The translations under genes were made by a program, and so were the position numbers. Shown here one piece after another: positions 1-11,799 of a stretch of 64,000 nucleotides of DNA (position 1 is the stretch's first letter; every line of letters begins with the position of its first letter). This DNA is from Branchiostoma floridae (Eukaryota > Chordata > Leptocardii > Amphioxiformes > Branchiostomatidae). Where the stretch lies: contig NC_049990.1 of assembly GCF_000003815.2 (NCBI RefSeq), forward strand, positions 1,563,464-1,627,463, written 5' to 3'. A model generated the notes under the pieces. It was not told the DNA's origin, made no database searches, and was given only the letters and a program-made list of their open reading frames with translations.

Positions 1-31
1 ATTTGCCACAGCAAGATCTGCTTGGAGATTA
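1..31. mobile_element. Right end of a family-A inverted-repeat element
   Basis: The sequence ends in the terminal repeat AAGATCTGCTTGGAGATTA, which also closes the family-A elements at 2050, 6320 and 55126. The left part lies outside the window. Confidence 0.6.
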
Positions 32-204
32 GCTTCAAATTATGTATAAGGAATAATGTATGACGGCTGCAATACTCTACGCCACATAAAACCATTGCAC
101 GAATTGAGAAATATTAGACATATAAGAAACATTACAGGGACAGTGATCATAATAGCGTCTTCTGGAAGAAAAAAACAAGGCACAAATTGCACAATAAAAC
201 AATA

Positions 205-341
205 TATCTTTCTGTTGTCATGCGATGTTACACCTACCGTTAAAATCAATGTAATTTTCCGTTGCCATGTCATGTTACACCTATCGTTAAAAAAACGATG
301 TAATTTTCTGTTGTCATGCGATGTTACACCTACCGTTAAAG
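205..341. repeat. Three-copy degenerate tandem repeat
   Basis: A unit of about 50 bases containing TGTTACACCTACCGTTAAA occurs three times. The last copy overlaps the 3' edge and splice donor of the LDLa exon at 334-447, so this is another repeat abutting an exon boundary. Confidence 0.65.
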
Positions 342-943
342 CAAACGACTTCGTCGAATCCATCAGAACAGTCGGGAACAGAGTCGCAGACAGCGCTCAG
401 TGTGATACAGCTTCCATCGGGGCAGATGGACTCACCCGAAGAACATCCTGCAAGATTTATTTTGTGCATATCAGCAGAATAGACGCTGGATATAGGAGAA
501 ATTTTATATACAACCAGTTATCGCTCACTTCGCTTACGTTTTGATGTCTTTCAGACACTTTCATCAGAGCTTCTAACTGGAGTTTTGCTTCTCGCCGCTT
601 TTAGTAGCCGATGTTTAAATGCTTTCGTGGAATATTTCAAATATTCATGGCACAGTGAAAAAAGAAAAAAAAAAGTTAGAAATGTTTGTTAAACCCCTGA
701 AAGCAATTTTTCAAACATGATATTCCATTATTTCTCTCTTTCTGAATATCAACAATTCGTCATTATATGACTATGATTAAAAATTTTACAAATTACATCG
801 CAGAACCTGTGCGGTGTCTTGGGGTGGACTTTAAAAATCACTTTTTTACCGAAAAAGAATGGCTGGACCGTCGGCACACAGACGGCGATGAGGAGTCCCA
901 CCAGAGTGATGTCCAACCTTCGGTAGCCCTGTCTGCTCTTCAT
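334..943 (-). CDS. Secreted LDL-receptor class A (LDLa) protein, 5' part only
   Basis: Two exons are visible. Exon 1 (943 down to 850) starts at an ATG and encodes a basic n-region followed by a hydrophobic stretch (TLVGLLIAVCVP), a clear signal peptide, and ends in phase 1 at a GTAAAA donor. Exon 2 (447 down to 334) follows a CTTGCAG acceptor, begins in the matching phase and encodes one complete LDLa module: six cysteines, CPDGSC, and the calcium-binding acidic cluster DCSDGFDE. It ends in phase 1 at a GTAGGT donor. Phase 1-1 exons are typical of shuffled LDLa modules. The gene must continue left of base 1. No exon 3 is recognisable in 1-333, which holds three degenerate ~50-base tandem repeats and a transposon end. 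The final function is unknown; a secreted or membrane modular protein is the inference. An upstream in-frame GTG at 958 is rejected in favour of the ATG. Confidence 0.72.
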
Positions 944-1029
944 ATTGGATGGATTCACCGACTACTGTACTAACAAAAAGCAACCTGATATTTCGGCAGT
1001 TTCGATCAGTGGCGATCACGGGTTGCCAA

Positions 1030-1160
1030 ACTGACCACGTACGCCAACACCTCTGAGCTTTTGGCGTTGTGGTTTGCACGTTTGGTTTGTGATCTGCCGG
1101 CCCGGGTCCGATCCTGGGTGTTGTCATAATAGTTTCCACTCGCCCCCCCCCCCCCCTTGT
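1030..1160 (+). repeat. tRNA-like SINE head (candidate) with poly-C tract
   Basis: A box A-like TGGCGTTGTGG is followed about 35 bases later by a box B-like GGGTCCGATCC, with a partly pairing T-arm and flanking CAACACC/GGTGTTG complementarity. This resembles a tRNA-derived SINE head or tRNA pseudogene. A poly-C run follows at 1144-1156. There is no intact tRNA fold, so this is not called a tRNA gene. Confidence 0.35.
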
Positions 1161-1557
1161 TGTTGCAATTTTGCCCAGATTTTCCTTCAGCTCGAGAAAC
1201 ATGGTCGATGTGTATGTAAATAAAGACGCGCCACAAAACGGTTATACGACCATGCAAAAACTACTAATCAACAATTGAGGAATTTTTATTTGATGGACCA
1301 CTTTTATCAACTACTAGTATCTTGCACGATATGCGTGTGAATCACGTAGAACTGCGCGTGCGTGCGCTTTGGAATGTACAAAATTAAATTCTTTAATCAC
1401 GGAGACTCCAGTCTGCCGAATATTTCAGCTTTTCCGGATTCCAACAAAAAAAGTCATGTAGATTTTCGGTATTTCTTTTCCAATAAAAATACGGTCCAAC
1501 TTGCCACACCTAGATGTCAGCCGATAGTGAATACACATTATGAATTCTGAGGCTATG

Positions 1558-1736
1558 CAGTCAAACCTGTCTATAGTGGCCACTCAATGGACCGGACAAA
1601 TGTGGCCACTATAGACAGGTGGCCTCTGTATAGAGGTGGCAACTTGTAGATAAAATACCCAAGGGACCGACAAAAAGTGGCCACTATGGACAGGTGGCCC
1701 CTCTGTAGAGGTGGCCCCTAATACAGGTTTGACTGT
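1558..1736. mobile_element. MITE, family D (CAGTCAAACCTGT termini)
   Basis: The ends are inverted repeats (CAGTCAAACCTGT and ACAGGTTTGACTG). The interior repeats GTGGCCACTATAGACAGG-like motifs. It matches the larger copy at 22230-22723. CAGT termini and TA flanks in the second copy suggest a pogo/Tigger-like non-autonomous DNA transposon; the superfamily is inference. Confidence 0.7.
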
Positions 1737-1739
1737 ACT

Positions 1740-3768
1740 TTGTGCCTTCATTTCTACTTATGTCGTACCTAAATAACGATTTAAACACTTGACGCTGTCA
1801 ATTCTACATACTTACAGATCCTCCCTCCAGCAACGCTACTGACACAGCAAAACCTACAGTGACCTTCTCAAGTTCAAACTACAAACTAGAAATACAAAAT
1901 AATGTTTAAAATTCTACTTACCAAACAATGTAGGCCGAGATCTGTGAATCTCTGATATCCTGATATAATTAGATGTATTTCTGTATCAGGCTTTTATGAT
2001 AACAAAGTAATATTGATGTGATTACCTATTTACTAAGAGCTTAATGTCCAAGCAGATCCTACGGTAGCATAAGATAGTATCAAAAGATGGCAGAGGAGCA
2101 AAGCCGGCCTAAAAGTGTTGCCCGTCTGAGCCCGTTTGCCGGCCGGCTATACCCCTTGGCCAGCTTTGATACTAATTCTTATGGCACCGTAGGATCTGCT
2201 TAGAGAGCTGTCAAAGCTGAAGATATCAAAGTTGTTAAATCGGCTTGTAGTATCGAGTCCCTTGACCAATATGGATTCAGAAGAGAAACCATGCATGCCT
2301 CGAAAAAAATTCTCCACCAACAATTATGAAGTAGGTAACATTCCATCCCCATTTCCAACTGTTTGGAACTCTAGCAGCATTTATTTCATGTAAACATGTG
2401 AAACAAAGTGCCTATAAATGAAGCAGAATAGTATTTTAAAAATGTTTAAGTTTAAACGAAGCTGACACAAAACTTACCATCATTCCAGTGCCACCAGAAC
2501 TCGTGAAGCCTCGAGTCCTCTAGCTCAGGTCTCGCGTGTGTTATCTACGAATTCGAACTGCGGCTGGAAATGCATAATTTAGTCAGAAGGGTTACGTGAG
2601 GCATTGGAATGCGTGTTAGCTATTCTAATTGTGGTACAATAACCACTAGGCATGTACGTTTGTCTAATTAACAAATTGATTAATTAATTTTTGCTGATAC
2701 ATGTAAATGAGAAAATTATAAGCTAACTTCGTTAGGAATTGTGTAATGGGAAATCTTTGTTGTCGCCTTGTCAGAAGATACGGCTTTTACATAGCTTCAA
2801 CAAGAGTATTCTCCCCTCTCAACATCTGCTTGAACATCAGGTTGCCAATGGTTACACCGAACGACCACGCCTTGATTTGCGCCATCTTGAGTTTTGGGCG
2901 TTAAGACTGTAGCACGGCATTCGTACAAAATGTTTTCGAATCAGTAAAATCCAAATAATCCAATAAGTATGGAATATGTCATGCCAAGAAATAATGATCA
3001 TATTATTAGTTTTTTAAATCATTTTACTTATCTCTCTATATGGCTTTGATGACAGCACAATAGGGTAGCGCCAACATTGATGCAGGAAGGTGCTGATGAG
3101 AGACTCAGAGGCACGATGCAACTCGATTCAAAGGGAGCTTTATTCACACACATGTGAACACAATCAAGCCATGATGGAAGAGAGCGACCACGTGACCCTT
3201 AACACTGACGTAGCGATTAAAAATTGAGTATGCGTCTCTGAATGACATACTAGCTTTTACTAGTCTGGACTCTTCCATTGTGTCTGACTGAAGGGGGATG
3301 ACAACATTGAATGAGTGGGAGATTTGGATGAAGAACTATCGTGCAAAAGGTCTGAGTTCAGATCTGCTGGGGTACTTATTTGTGGACTGCATAAGTGAGG
3401 ACATCAGTAAAGGCATAGTAAACTAGAATTTTGATATATTTACTACTTATATCTCTATAGTAGACATTTACTCGTAAACAGCTGTATTATCAGTCATTTC
3501 AAACTGAAGTGTGATAATTTAATACAGCTGTTCACCAGTACATGTTTACTATTATAGTAACGTTATATATATATTATACAGCTATATGTAGTAAATATAT
3601 ATTAAAATTGTAGTATATTATGAACTGAGTCACACAGCACAGATATGTTCTTTGTTGTTGTTGTTGTTGTTGAAGATTTATGTCAACGTTAAACTTAAGT
3701 GTGTGTGATGCATTATTTAGTGCAAGTTGACCATTTATATTTGATTCTGACAATTCAATTTATTACAG
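1740..3768. other. Non-coding spacer
   Basis: No supported gene. It contains a family-A MITE (2050-2201), a palindromic AT-rich element around 3465-3560 with inverted arms TAGTAGACATTTACT / TGTTTACTATTATAG, and a GTT microsatellite at 3653-3672. A possible minus-strand donor (GGTAAGTTTTG) lies near 2475, but I could not attach a coding exon to it. Confidence 0.6.
2050..2201. mobile_element. MITE, family A
   Basis: Inverted termini AAGCAGATCCTACGGTAGCA and its near-complement TGGCACCGTAGGATCTGCTT enclose a GC-rich centre with a GCCGGCC palindrome. Same family as 6320-6506 and 55126-55282. Confidence 0.8.
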
Positions 3769-3858
3769 AATCAGATGCTAGTGCGGTGATCACCATATAT
3801 GGCATAACCCAAGCGGGACCTACAGAGTACCAACTTACACCTGCAGCCAGGACAGAGG

Positions 3859-6097
3859 ATGGCATCTTCCCGTGTCATCAATATTCCATTCCGGGAACAG
3901 GTAACATCAATATTCCATTCCAGGAACAGGTAACATTAGTGCACACCTGACATTCCAGGAACAGGTAACATTAGTACACACCTGATATTCCAGGAACAGG
4001 TAACATCAGTGCACACCTGACATTCCATTCCAGGAACAGGTAACACTAGTGCACACCTGACATTCCATTCCAGGAACAGGTAACATTAGTGCACACCTGA
4101 TATTCCATTCCAGGTAACATTCGTGCACACCTGACATTCCAGGAACAGGTAACATTTACTAGTGCACACCTGATATTCCATTCCAGGAACAGGTAACATT
4201 AGTGCACACCTGATATTCCAGGAACAGGTAACATTTACTAGTGCACACCTGATATTCCATTCCAGGAACAGTTAACATTAGTGCACACCTGACATTCCAT
4301 TCCAGGAACATAAGTGCACATTTGACATTCCATTCCAGGAACATTAGTGCACACCTGACATTCCATTCCAGAAACAGGTAACATTTAATAGTGTACACCT
4401 GACATTCCTTCCAGAAACAGGTAACAATAGTGCACACCTGACATTCCTTTGCAGAAACAGGTAACAATAGTGAACACCTGATATTCTATTCCAGGAACAG
4501 GTAACATCAGTGCACACCTGACATTCCAGGAACAGGTAACATTAGTGCACACCTGATATTCCATTCCAGGAGCAGTTAACATCAGTGCACACCTGACATT
4601 CCAGGAACAGGTAACGTTAGTGTGCACCTGACATTCCAGGAACAGGTAACATTAGTGTACACCTGACGTTCCAGGAACAGGTAACATTAGTGTACACCTG
4701 GCATTCCAGGAACAGGTAACATCAGTGCACACCTGACATTCCAGGAACAGGTAACATTAGTGCACACCTGATATTCCATTCCAGGAGCAGTTAACATCAG
4801 TGCACACCTGACATTCCAGGAACAGGCAACGTTAGTGCACACCTGACATTCCAGGAGCATGTAACATTAGTGCACACCTGACATTCCAGGAACAGGTAAC
4901 ATTAGTGCACACCTGATATTCCATTCCAGGAGCAGTTAACATCAGTGCACACCTGACATTCCAGGAACAGGTAACATTAGTGCACACCTGATATTCCATT
5001 CCAGGAGCAGTTAACATCAGTGCACACCTGACATTCCAGGAACAGGCAACGTTAGTGCACACCTGACATTCCAGGAGCATGTAACATTAGTGTACACCTG
5101 GCATTCCAGGAACAGGTAACATCAGTGCACACCTGACATTCCAGGAACAGGTAACATTAGTGCACACCTGATATTCCATTCCAGGAGCAGTTAACATCAG
5201 TGCACACCTGACATTCCAGGAACAGGCAACGTTAGTGCACACCTGACATTCCAGGAGCATGTAACATTAGTGCACACCTGACATTCCAGGAACAGGTAAC
5301 ATTAGTGCACACCTGATATTCCATTCCAGGAGCAGTTAACATCAGTGCACACCTGACATTCCAGGAACAGGTAACGTTAGTGTGCACCTGACATACCAGG
5401 AACAGGTAACATTAGTGCACACCTGATATTCCAGGAGCAGGTAACATTAGTGCACACCTGACATTCCAGGAGCAGGTAACATTAGTGCACACCTGATATT
5501 CCAGGAACAGGTAACAATAGTGCACACCTGACATTCCTTTGCAGAAACAGGTAACAATAGTGCACACCTGACATTCCAGGAGCAGGTAACATTAGTGCAC
5601 ACCTGATATTCCAGGAACAGGTAACAATAGTGCACACCTGATATTCCATTCCAGGAACAGGTAACGTTAGTGCACACCTGACATTCCAGGAACAGGTAAC
5701 ATTAGTGCACACCTGATATTCCATTCCAGGAACAGGTAATGTTAGTGCACACCTGACATCACAGGAACAGGCAATATTAGTGCACACCTGACATTCCATT
5801 CCAGGAACAGGTAACATATATAGCCTGCAGATGAATGAAGCATTCACTATGATTCAGTGAGTCAGGATGGATGGATGGATAGATGGATGGAGGGAGGGAG
5901 GGAGGGAGGGATGGGTAAGTGGTCCAGGCAGGGAGAGAGGGGTTGGGGTATGGATGGATGACAGGATGAATGAATGAATGAATGAATGAATGAATGAATG
6001 AAGGAAGGAAGGAATGAATGAAGGAATGAATGAATGAATGATAGATCCTAAGTCCCATCCCCAGCGTCTTGCCTGCTTTATAACTGAACATGAAGAA

Positions 6098-6128
<31 letters not shown>

Positions 6129-9100
6129 AATTGATTGATTGATTGCTGCCCTCCCCAGGAGCGCCGGCTGCTGTCCCAGCTGAACAGGATGCGAGAGCAG
6201 GACCAGCTGTGCGACATGACAGTCCGGGTGGGGACACGCGAGTTCCGCTGTCATCAGGCCGTGCTGGCCGCCAGCAGTGGGCACTTCCTCAGTGTCTTCG
6301 TACAGGTGTGGTGTTCTTGTAATCTCCAAGCAGATCTTGCAGTGGCATAGTATCATAAGCTGGGGAAGGAGTTTAGCCGGCAAAGGAATTATTTGGCCAC
6401 CACGAAGGCATTGACAACTTACTTGTCCTTTACTGGCTGAACTCCTTCCCCTGGCCAGCTTATGATACTTAATCCTAATGCCACTGCAAGATCTACTTGG
6501 AGATTAGTGTTTCTGCCTGTTTGATAATAGTGGTATTTTGAACAAAAAAAATTTTGAAATGCAAACAGATCTGTATTTGCGGCTTGGAGGAGAACAACTC
6601 AAGTTTTAGCTAGCCATAGTGGTTGACCAAACGAAAGGATTGAGCCAGCGGTCACTACAGAGGATGGTACTGACAGGCTAGGCTTTAGCATGTTGAGTTA
6701 CCAGTTTTATATTTGGTTTTAGTTAACTCAGTAGTAACTAAAAACTGTTAGTTACTCTTGTCAGTAGTAACTAAATCTGTGCAAGGAACTTATCTTTTCA
6801 AGAAAGTGATTAAAACCATGATGCAAATTGTCCAGCAGCAAATTGTGAAATAACAGAAAATTTTACTGTTTCAAAAAAAATAATAACAGAGCTGCAGACT
6901 TGAATCTTTTCCTCCTTGCCTTCCAGGGAATGCTGAGCTTCCCCAAGATTCTGGACCTCACCTTCACCTCAGCAGACGTCTTCTCCATCATCTTAGACTT
7001 CATCTACACAGCCAGTCTTAAGTGTCCCGCAGACGTCTTATCTCAGGTTCTGCAGGCAGCCAAGGTTAGTACAGTGTTGTTTTATATTGTCTGTGCAATG
7101 TAGGGCCAACTACTTGTTGCAGCCAGGGCTGAAATGAAGGAGTTTAGAACAGGTGAGGGTAACTTGCAAGGGTCTGGAACTCAGGTGACCTTAATATGAC
7201 AGTAATTGCCCCAGGTGTGGCCATAGGACTGCAGGTTTTGAAGTACTTACACTGAGAAGGACTCCTAATCTTTTCCAATTTTCTTTTCGATTACTTCTTA
7301 GGTTCTGGAGATCCACACACTCGTGGATCACCTGCTGCTGTTCTCTGCTGCACACGACGGAGTGAATGAAACATCCAACAGGGAGTCGGCACAGTCTACC
7401 TGTACAAGCTTACCTGTATTATCAGGTGTGTTCACACCTGTATCAAGTGTGAACACACCTGTGTCAAGTGTCAACACACCTGTGTCAAGTGTCAACACAC
7501 CTGTGTCAAGTGTGAACACATTTGTATCAAATGTGAACACACCTGTGTCAAGTGTGAACACACCTGTTCCACCTGGCCCAGCTAGACAGAATGGTGTGGT
7601 GGTGAAACAAGGTGTGCAGCTGTTTGTTTATTAGTGAATTATCATTACTACATTGTTATAAGTAATGCATTTTATAATTTAGTAATACTAATCTTTCTGG
7701 ATACGAAAGTTGTACATAAAACGCATGAAACGTGCATAGACTGACTGATTGCAGTAGCATATAAGAATGACAATATGGAAAGTTTAATGCAAATTCCTGC
7801 ATGAATCAAGACTAGACCATTACATGATCTGTGCTGAGGAGACATTGAAAAGTTGGAGAATGATACATGTTTTGCGTGTCACTGATTTAAGAATTATTAT
7901 CATTTCTGTAATTCACTTTGTCTTCTAGGTACCTTCACGGTCTGAGAAAATCTGACTTGTTCTCGGAACTGAATGTTCACGACGGCAGCAGGTGCATGTA
8001 AAAAAAAGTCAGTGATCTATTTGTTGTCGGTAAAGTTCATGTTACAGTACACTGAAAATATCAGGAATTACAGTACATGTCTGCCTGTGTTTTCCCTAGA
8101 CCCCCATGACTGGGACTATGAGAATTCCGAGGAGTTCAGACCACAGTCGGAGGTCGCCCGGCTTCAGTATGACCCTATGGCGACCCAGATCGCCGAGCTG
8201 AGGTCAGAGGTCGCGTTCCTCCGACAGCAGCTCAACACCGCCATCGGGGAGGAACCAGTCTCCGTGCACTCTCCTGCAAAACGGCTGAAAAGGGGGAATT
8301 CCTCGCTTCTGTCGGTAAGAAATTGTTTGACTGCCTGCAAGAAGATCACACCATCCTGGAATGTCAACTACATTTAGTGCAAGCAATGTAAATTATATAT
8401 TCAACATCAGCTTGGGAAATCATTGGGCAAAAAAAATCTAAGGCAGTATTTTGGTGACAGTGTCAGACAGTCTGTCACCTTCCTCAATGCAATATGGTTC
8501 TACTTTGCATTGTGTCGCTGCTGCAGTACTTCACACTGCAGCTAGGTGCATGTTGCTGCAGTACTTCACACTGCAGCTAGGTGCATGTTGCTGCAGTACT
8601 TCACACTGCAGCTAGGTGCATGTTGCAGCTCAGATTAGAACCAGTCAGTATACTGTAATTGCAGAAATGTTCGCGGTGGATTAATGTTCGCGGTTTTCAC
8701 GGTGACCACTTCACTGCGAATTTAAAACCACCGCGAACATTTTTCTATTATGATTTTAGATTGCAGTCTATGGTGTTACCGCAAACTAAATCCACCGCGA
8801 AAAGTCCTTTTTCCCTCTACCGCGAAATTAAATCCCCGCAAACTTAAATACATTTACAGTATATTGCCCTGAGGAAGGTGACATACTGTCATCAAAATGC
8901 CTCGAGCTCTGAGACACAACTTGACAGATGAGTGTCTGTTTCTCCAGGGGACTGTGAGGCGACTTCACAACGCAGACACAAACCCCAGGAAGTACAGGGG
9001 AGATTTGGGGTAAGTGTGATGTGCCTTGGTGTGATGTATACATCAGGATTGTAGCCAGCCTGAAACCATTTTCCATCCCCTCGATTTTGAATCCTATCGA

Positions 9101-11407
9101 GCGGCCAAGGTGTGGCGTTTCAAGGGGTCCGGGGGCATGTTCCTCATAAAAATTTAGAAATATAGACCCTCTAAAATGCTATTTCCTGCATTTTGAGGAG
9201 TAAATTTTGCTGGTCGACTAAGCTATTCAACGGCATCTGTTTTTAAATCTTTACATATCGATTTTTGTCTGTCACGGAGGATGGAATCGTCCCCAGCTGC
9301 AAAATTCTGTTAAAGGACGGGCGCTGGCTACAACCCTGGTATACATGTTGGCATTTCAGCCACCTTTACTTTTTGTGATAGTCAGCTGCATGCTGATTTA
9401 AGTGATCATATGAAATTAGTGCTCAAAGAGGTCTAAAACTCACTTCAAATATCTAGACTTTGTTGTATGTAATGTCTTGTTTCGAAAGGACACAATATAC
9501 CAACACCTCCCTATGAAGTAATAGCATCTTCCATTGACCTCTTGACCTGGAATGTCTGTCAGCTGTATTACTATTTATAGCAAAATTGATAGACAAAATA
9601 AGTTTTAACTCTGAACTGAACTTCCTGTCATTCCTGCACTTATGTATGTAAGTTTGTGAGTGGTTGTGATATTTTTCAGATTAAACTCACCTCACAACGA
9701 GGCTGTGACGACCTTCTTAATGAGAGAGGTCGCCGCCGCCTCTGAGCACCATCCACAAACTGTCATCCGAGGTGAGATAACTTAAATTCAATGCATGTAT
9801 ATACTGTAGTATTCATATTACTGGAGTGAAATATCCATATTTCTATCAGCCTGAGGGCTTTCCCAAATCAATATTTCAAACAGTATAAGTTTAAGCTCAC
9901 GTCCTGTTCTTTTTCCAATAAATTTCATTGCAAAAATGCCAGTTTCGTTTTGTTAACGTAAGGTTGTTGATTTGATTGTATGGATGACATCCATGCTCGA
10001 ATAAATTTTTGGTCATTTTCGAAAAGAAGCAAAAAACCTTTTAACAGTCTACTGTAGATCAGAAAATGGATGTCATCAAATGCCAGGAACAATGTATTTG
10101 CTGAAGCTATAGGACCGCAAGTATGATATTCCCAACATATAAGAACCCAGCTCATTAAAAATGGTGAATTAACCCCTCCTCCCAAAAAATTAAGCCCTGC
10201 CCTCGTAGAAGGCTGCAAAGGGGGCCTTGCAGTCATGCTGATGATGACAACGAAGTACATTTTGTTGCCTGTATCCAGCTGCGTGTGTGACGTATTACGA
10301 AACCGTGCGGCGGAGGTTCGTAGATGAACAGCCAGAAAACACAGAGAAGACAAAAAAGCAGAAGAGCGAGAAGCGTCTTCGCTCAAGAAGAAAAAGGGTG
10401 AGTCCATCACTCAAATTCTAAATTCTTTGTGTAAAAACTAAACTGCTATAATTTTCAACAAATGGATAAATTAAATCTGGGTGTTGCAGAATACATAATG
10501 CTAAAGCTAGTGGGAACATAGCTCATATCCATGACCTCCACTCGTGCACAGAAACACAAGGTTGCCTGCCAGCCTGCTAAATACAGAATGCTGTCAAGCA
10601 GTTGATTGATTACCATATAATACATTGGAACCAGTCTCTACTTAGCAATAAGTAATCTGTTAGATGAAGATGTGTATGTCATCTTAAGCAAACATTCAAA
10701 ACCCTTGACTATATAGGGCAACAAGGGAAGATACACACAGGAGATACTGAAAATGCATTTAAGTTTGCGGGGTTCGATTTCGCGTTAGTCGGAAAGTGGA
10801 GTGTTCGTGGTGACTTTACATTTGTGGTAGTGCCATACACTGTAGTCACATAGTGTAAAGGAAAGTTATTCGAAGTTCCAGTAAGATTGCCTTGCAAAAA
10901 CCGCCGACATAAAACCGCAGAGAATATTCGGCATTTACAGTTTACTGTATCTCCTCTTCAGCTGATTGTACATGTGTCTCTCTGGTGTTTCCTTTGAGTT
11001 TCAACTATTTAACTCAGAGAATATTTAAATCTGTGCAGCTGCTGGAGTGCCGAGAAGGAGTCCTGCAGTCAGAGGAGGAGCGATGGCTCTGGACCGGCGT
11101 GACCCCTGACCTCATGTCCGACGAAGACGACAGCGAATCGGACGGCATTCCTGTGTGGCTGGTCAGGCCGCCGGCCTTCCGTAGCGACAAACTGTCGAGC
11201 CTGTGCGGCGTGCTACAATCCAGGCTCGACGCGGACAAGAGGTTCAGGTCATCGCACACTCCGCGGAAAACGGAACCGGGCGTTTTCAGCGAAAGACTTC
11301 CTCCGAAATCGTACGACCCAGAGCGAGCAACCCAGCACATCAGGCCGGAACATGCCCCAAACAAGCTGGGGTTTATTGATGATGTCTTCACGGACCTGGA
11401 TTTATAA
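3859..11407 (+). CDS. BTB-domain protein with C14orf93-like C-terminus
   Basis: Nine exons in consistent phase: 3859-3900, 6159-6305, 6927-7064, 7302-7611, 8100-8314, 8948-9009, 9680-9771, 10279-10397, 11039-11407 (497 residues). Exon 1 encodes MASSRVINIPFREQ. Exons 2-4 give a BTB/POZ domain (about residues 15-120; CDMTVRVG, FRCHQAVLAASS, FIYTASL), a dimerisation module of nuclear regulators. Exon 4 also codes 7-residue VNTPVSS repeats, and exon 5 a short coiled coil (IAELRSEVAFLRQQL). Exons 6-9 resemble human C14orf93: ACVTYYETVRRR, KRLRSRRKR, then LMSDEDDS and VWLVRPPAFR, the best conserved motifs of that protein. Basic runs suggest nuclear location. A poly(A) signal AATAAA is at 11783. Upstream, a 5'UTR exon probably begins after an acceptor at 3768. 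Sharing of exons 1-5 with the BTB-BEN gene at 13591-18549 supports the model. The C14orf93 likeness is from memory and unaligned. Confidence 0.85.
3880..5820 (+). repeat. Minisatellite built from the exon 1 end plus splice donor
   Basis: About 50 copies of a 35-43 base unit (ATTCCATTCCAGGAACAG, GTAACATTAGTGCACACCTG). The first unit overlaps the coding end of BTB exon 1 (IPFREQ) and its GTAACA donor, so every unit carries a donor-like CAG/GTAAC. The paralogue at 18508-18549 has the same exon end with one or two degenerate copies. Reading through the first donor meets a TAA in the next unit, so only the first donor gives a long protein. ORFs on the minus strand here are repeat artefacts. Confidence 0.9.
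5868..6148. repeat. Tetranucleotide microsatellites
   Basis: Runs of GGAT/GGAG, then GAAT/GAAG (5970-6040) and GATT (6097-6144). The GATT run ends just before the exon 2 acceptor. The BTB-BEN paralogue has the complementary AATC run at 18252-18285 in the equivalent position. Confidence 0.9.
6320..6506. mobile_element. MITE, family A, in BTB gene intron 2
   Basis: Near-perfect terminal inverted repeats of about 29 bases (starting TAATCTCCAAGCAGATCTTG). An inner inverted pair, GGAGTTTAGCC / GGCTGAACTCC, could fold into a long hairpin. It starts 15 bases after the exon 2 donor and is absent from the paralogue. Confidence 0.85.
8519..8625. repeat. Three-copy 35-base tandem repeat
   Basis: Three almost identical units of TGCTGCAGTACTTCACACTG plus 15 bases, within intron 5 of the BTB gene. 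Not exon-derived. Confidence 0.9.
8651..8862. mobile_element. MITE, family I (TACTGTAA termini)
   Basis: Termini TACTGTAA / TTACAGTA, with GTTCGCGGTGG and CCACCGCGAA motifs inside. A relative in the same gene lies at 10744-10951 and shares the AAGTTTGCGGGG end. Confidence 0.65.
9044..9338. mobile_element. hAT-like MITE with 8-bp target duplication
   Basis: Termini CAGGATTGTAGCCAGC and its complement GCTGGCTACAACCCTG are flanked on both sides by GTATACAT (9036-9043 and 9339-9346), a perfect 8-base target-site duplication, as expected of the hAT superfamily. It lies in intron 6 of the BTB gene. The copy at 23209-23550 belongs to the same family. Confidence 0.82.
10744..10951. mobile_element. 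MITE, family I, second copy
   Basis: It begins TACTGAAAATGCATTTAAGT, the complement of the right end of the copy at 8651-8862, and ends TTACTGTA. It lies in intron 8 of the BTB gene. Confidence 0.55.
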
Positions 11408-11782
11408 GACATCTTCATAGAAGACTCTTCCTTGTTGCACCTCCCAGGACCACAAAAACTGGTTGTGTCATGCTGGGTTTTATCGTCAACGAATATCCTT
11501 TTGTTTTTAATTTATTTCCTCATGTTCTGACAAGACATTTTTCATTCTTTTTTTCATATTGTCAATATGTGCTTCCTGGATCCAGTGTCTTCATCTGGTG
11601 TCCTCCCGTTTTTCTTTGTTTCAAAAATGAGCAAGGTTTGAGGTTTCAATCTTTTAAAAAAATTTCATGTAGTGTGAACATACAACTGTCAAATTGAATG
11701 TTGTATGCTTATTTTATCGAACTGTGTAATTTGACATCCAGTCCTACGTGTAAGCATGAGCATTTGTTGCAAACGGTTTTGA

Positions 11783-11788
11783 AATAAA
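11783..11788 (+). terminator. Poly(A) signal of the BTB/C14orf93-like gene
   Basis: The first canonical AATAAA after the stop codon at 11407, giving a 3'UTR of roughly 400 bases. Confidence 0.6.
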
Positions 11789-11799
11789 GGTATTTTACC

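Noticed and set aside
749-958. 69-codon minus-strand ORF starting at GTG
   Set aside because: The true start is the ATG at 943, and the frame beyond 850 is intron; only the first 31 codons are exon.
4159-5847. Several minus-strand ORFs rich in CQVCTIVTCSWN
   Set aside because: Antisense reading of the exon 1/donor minisatellite.
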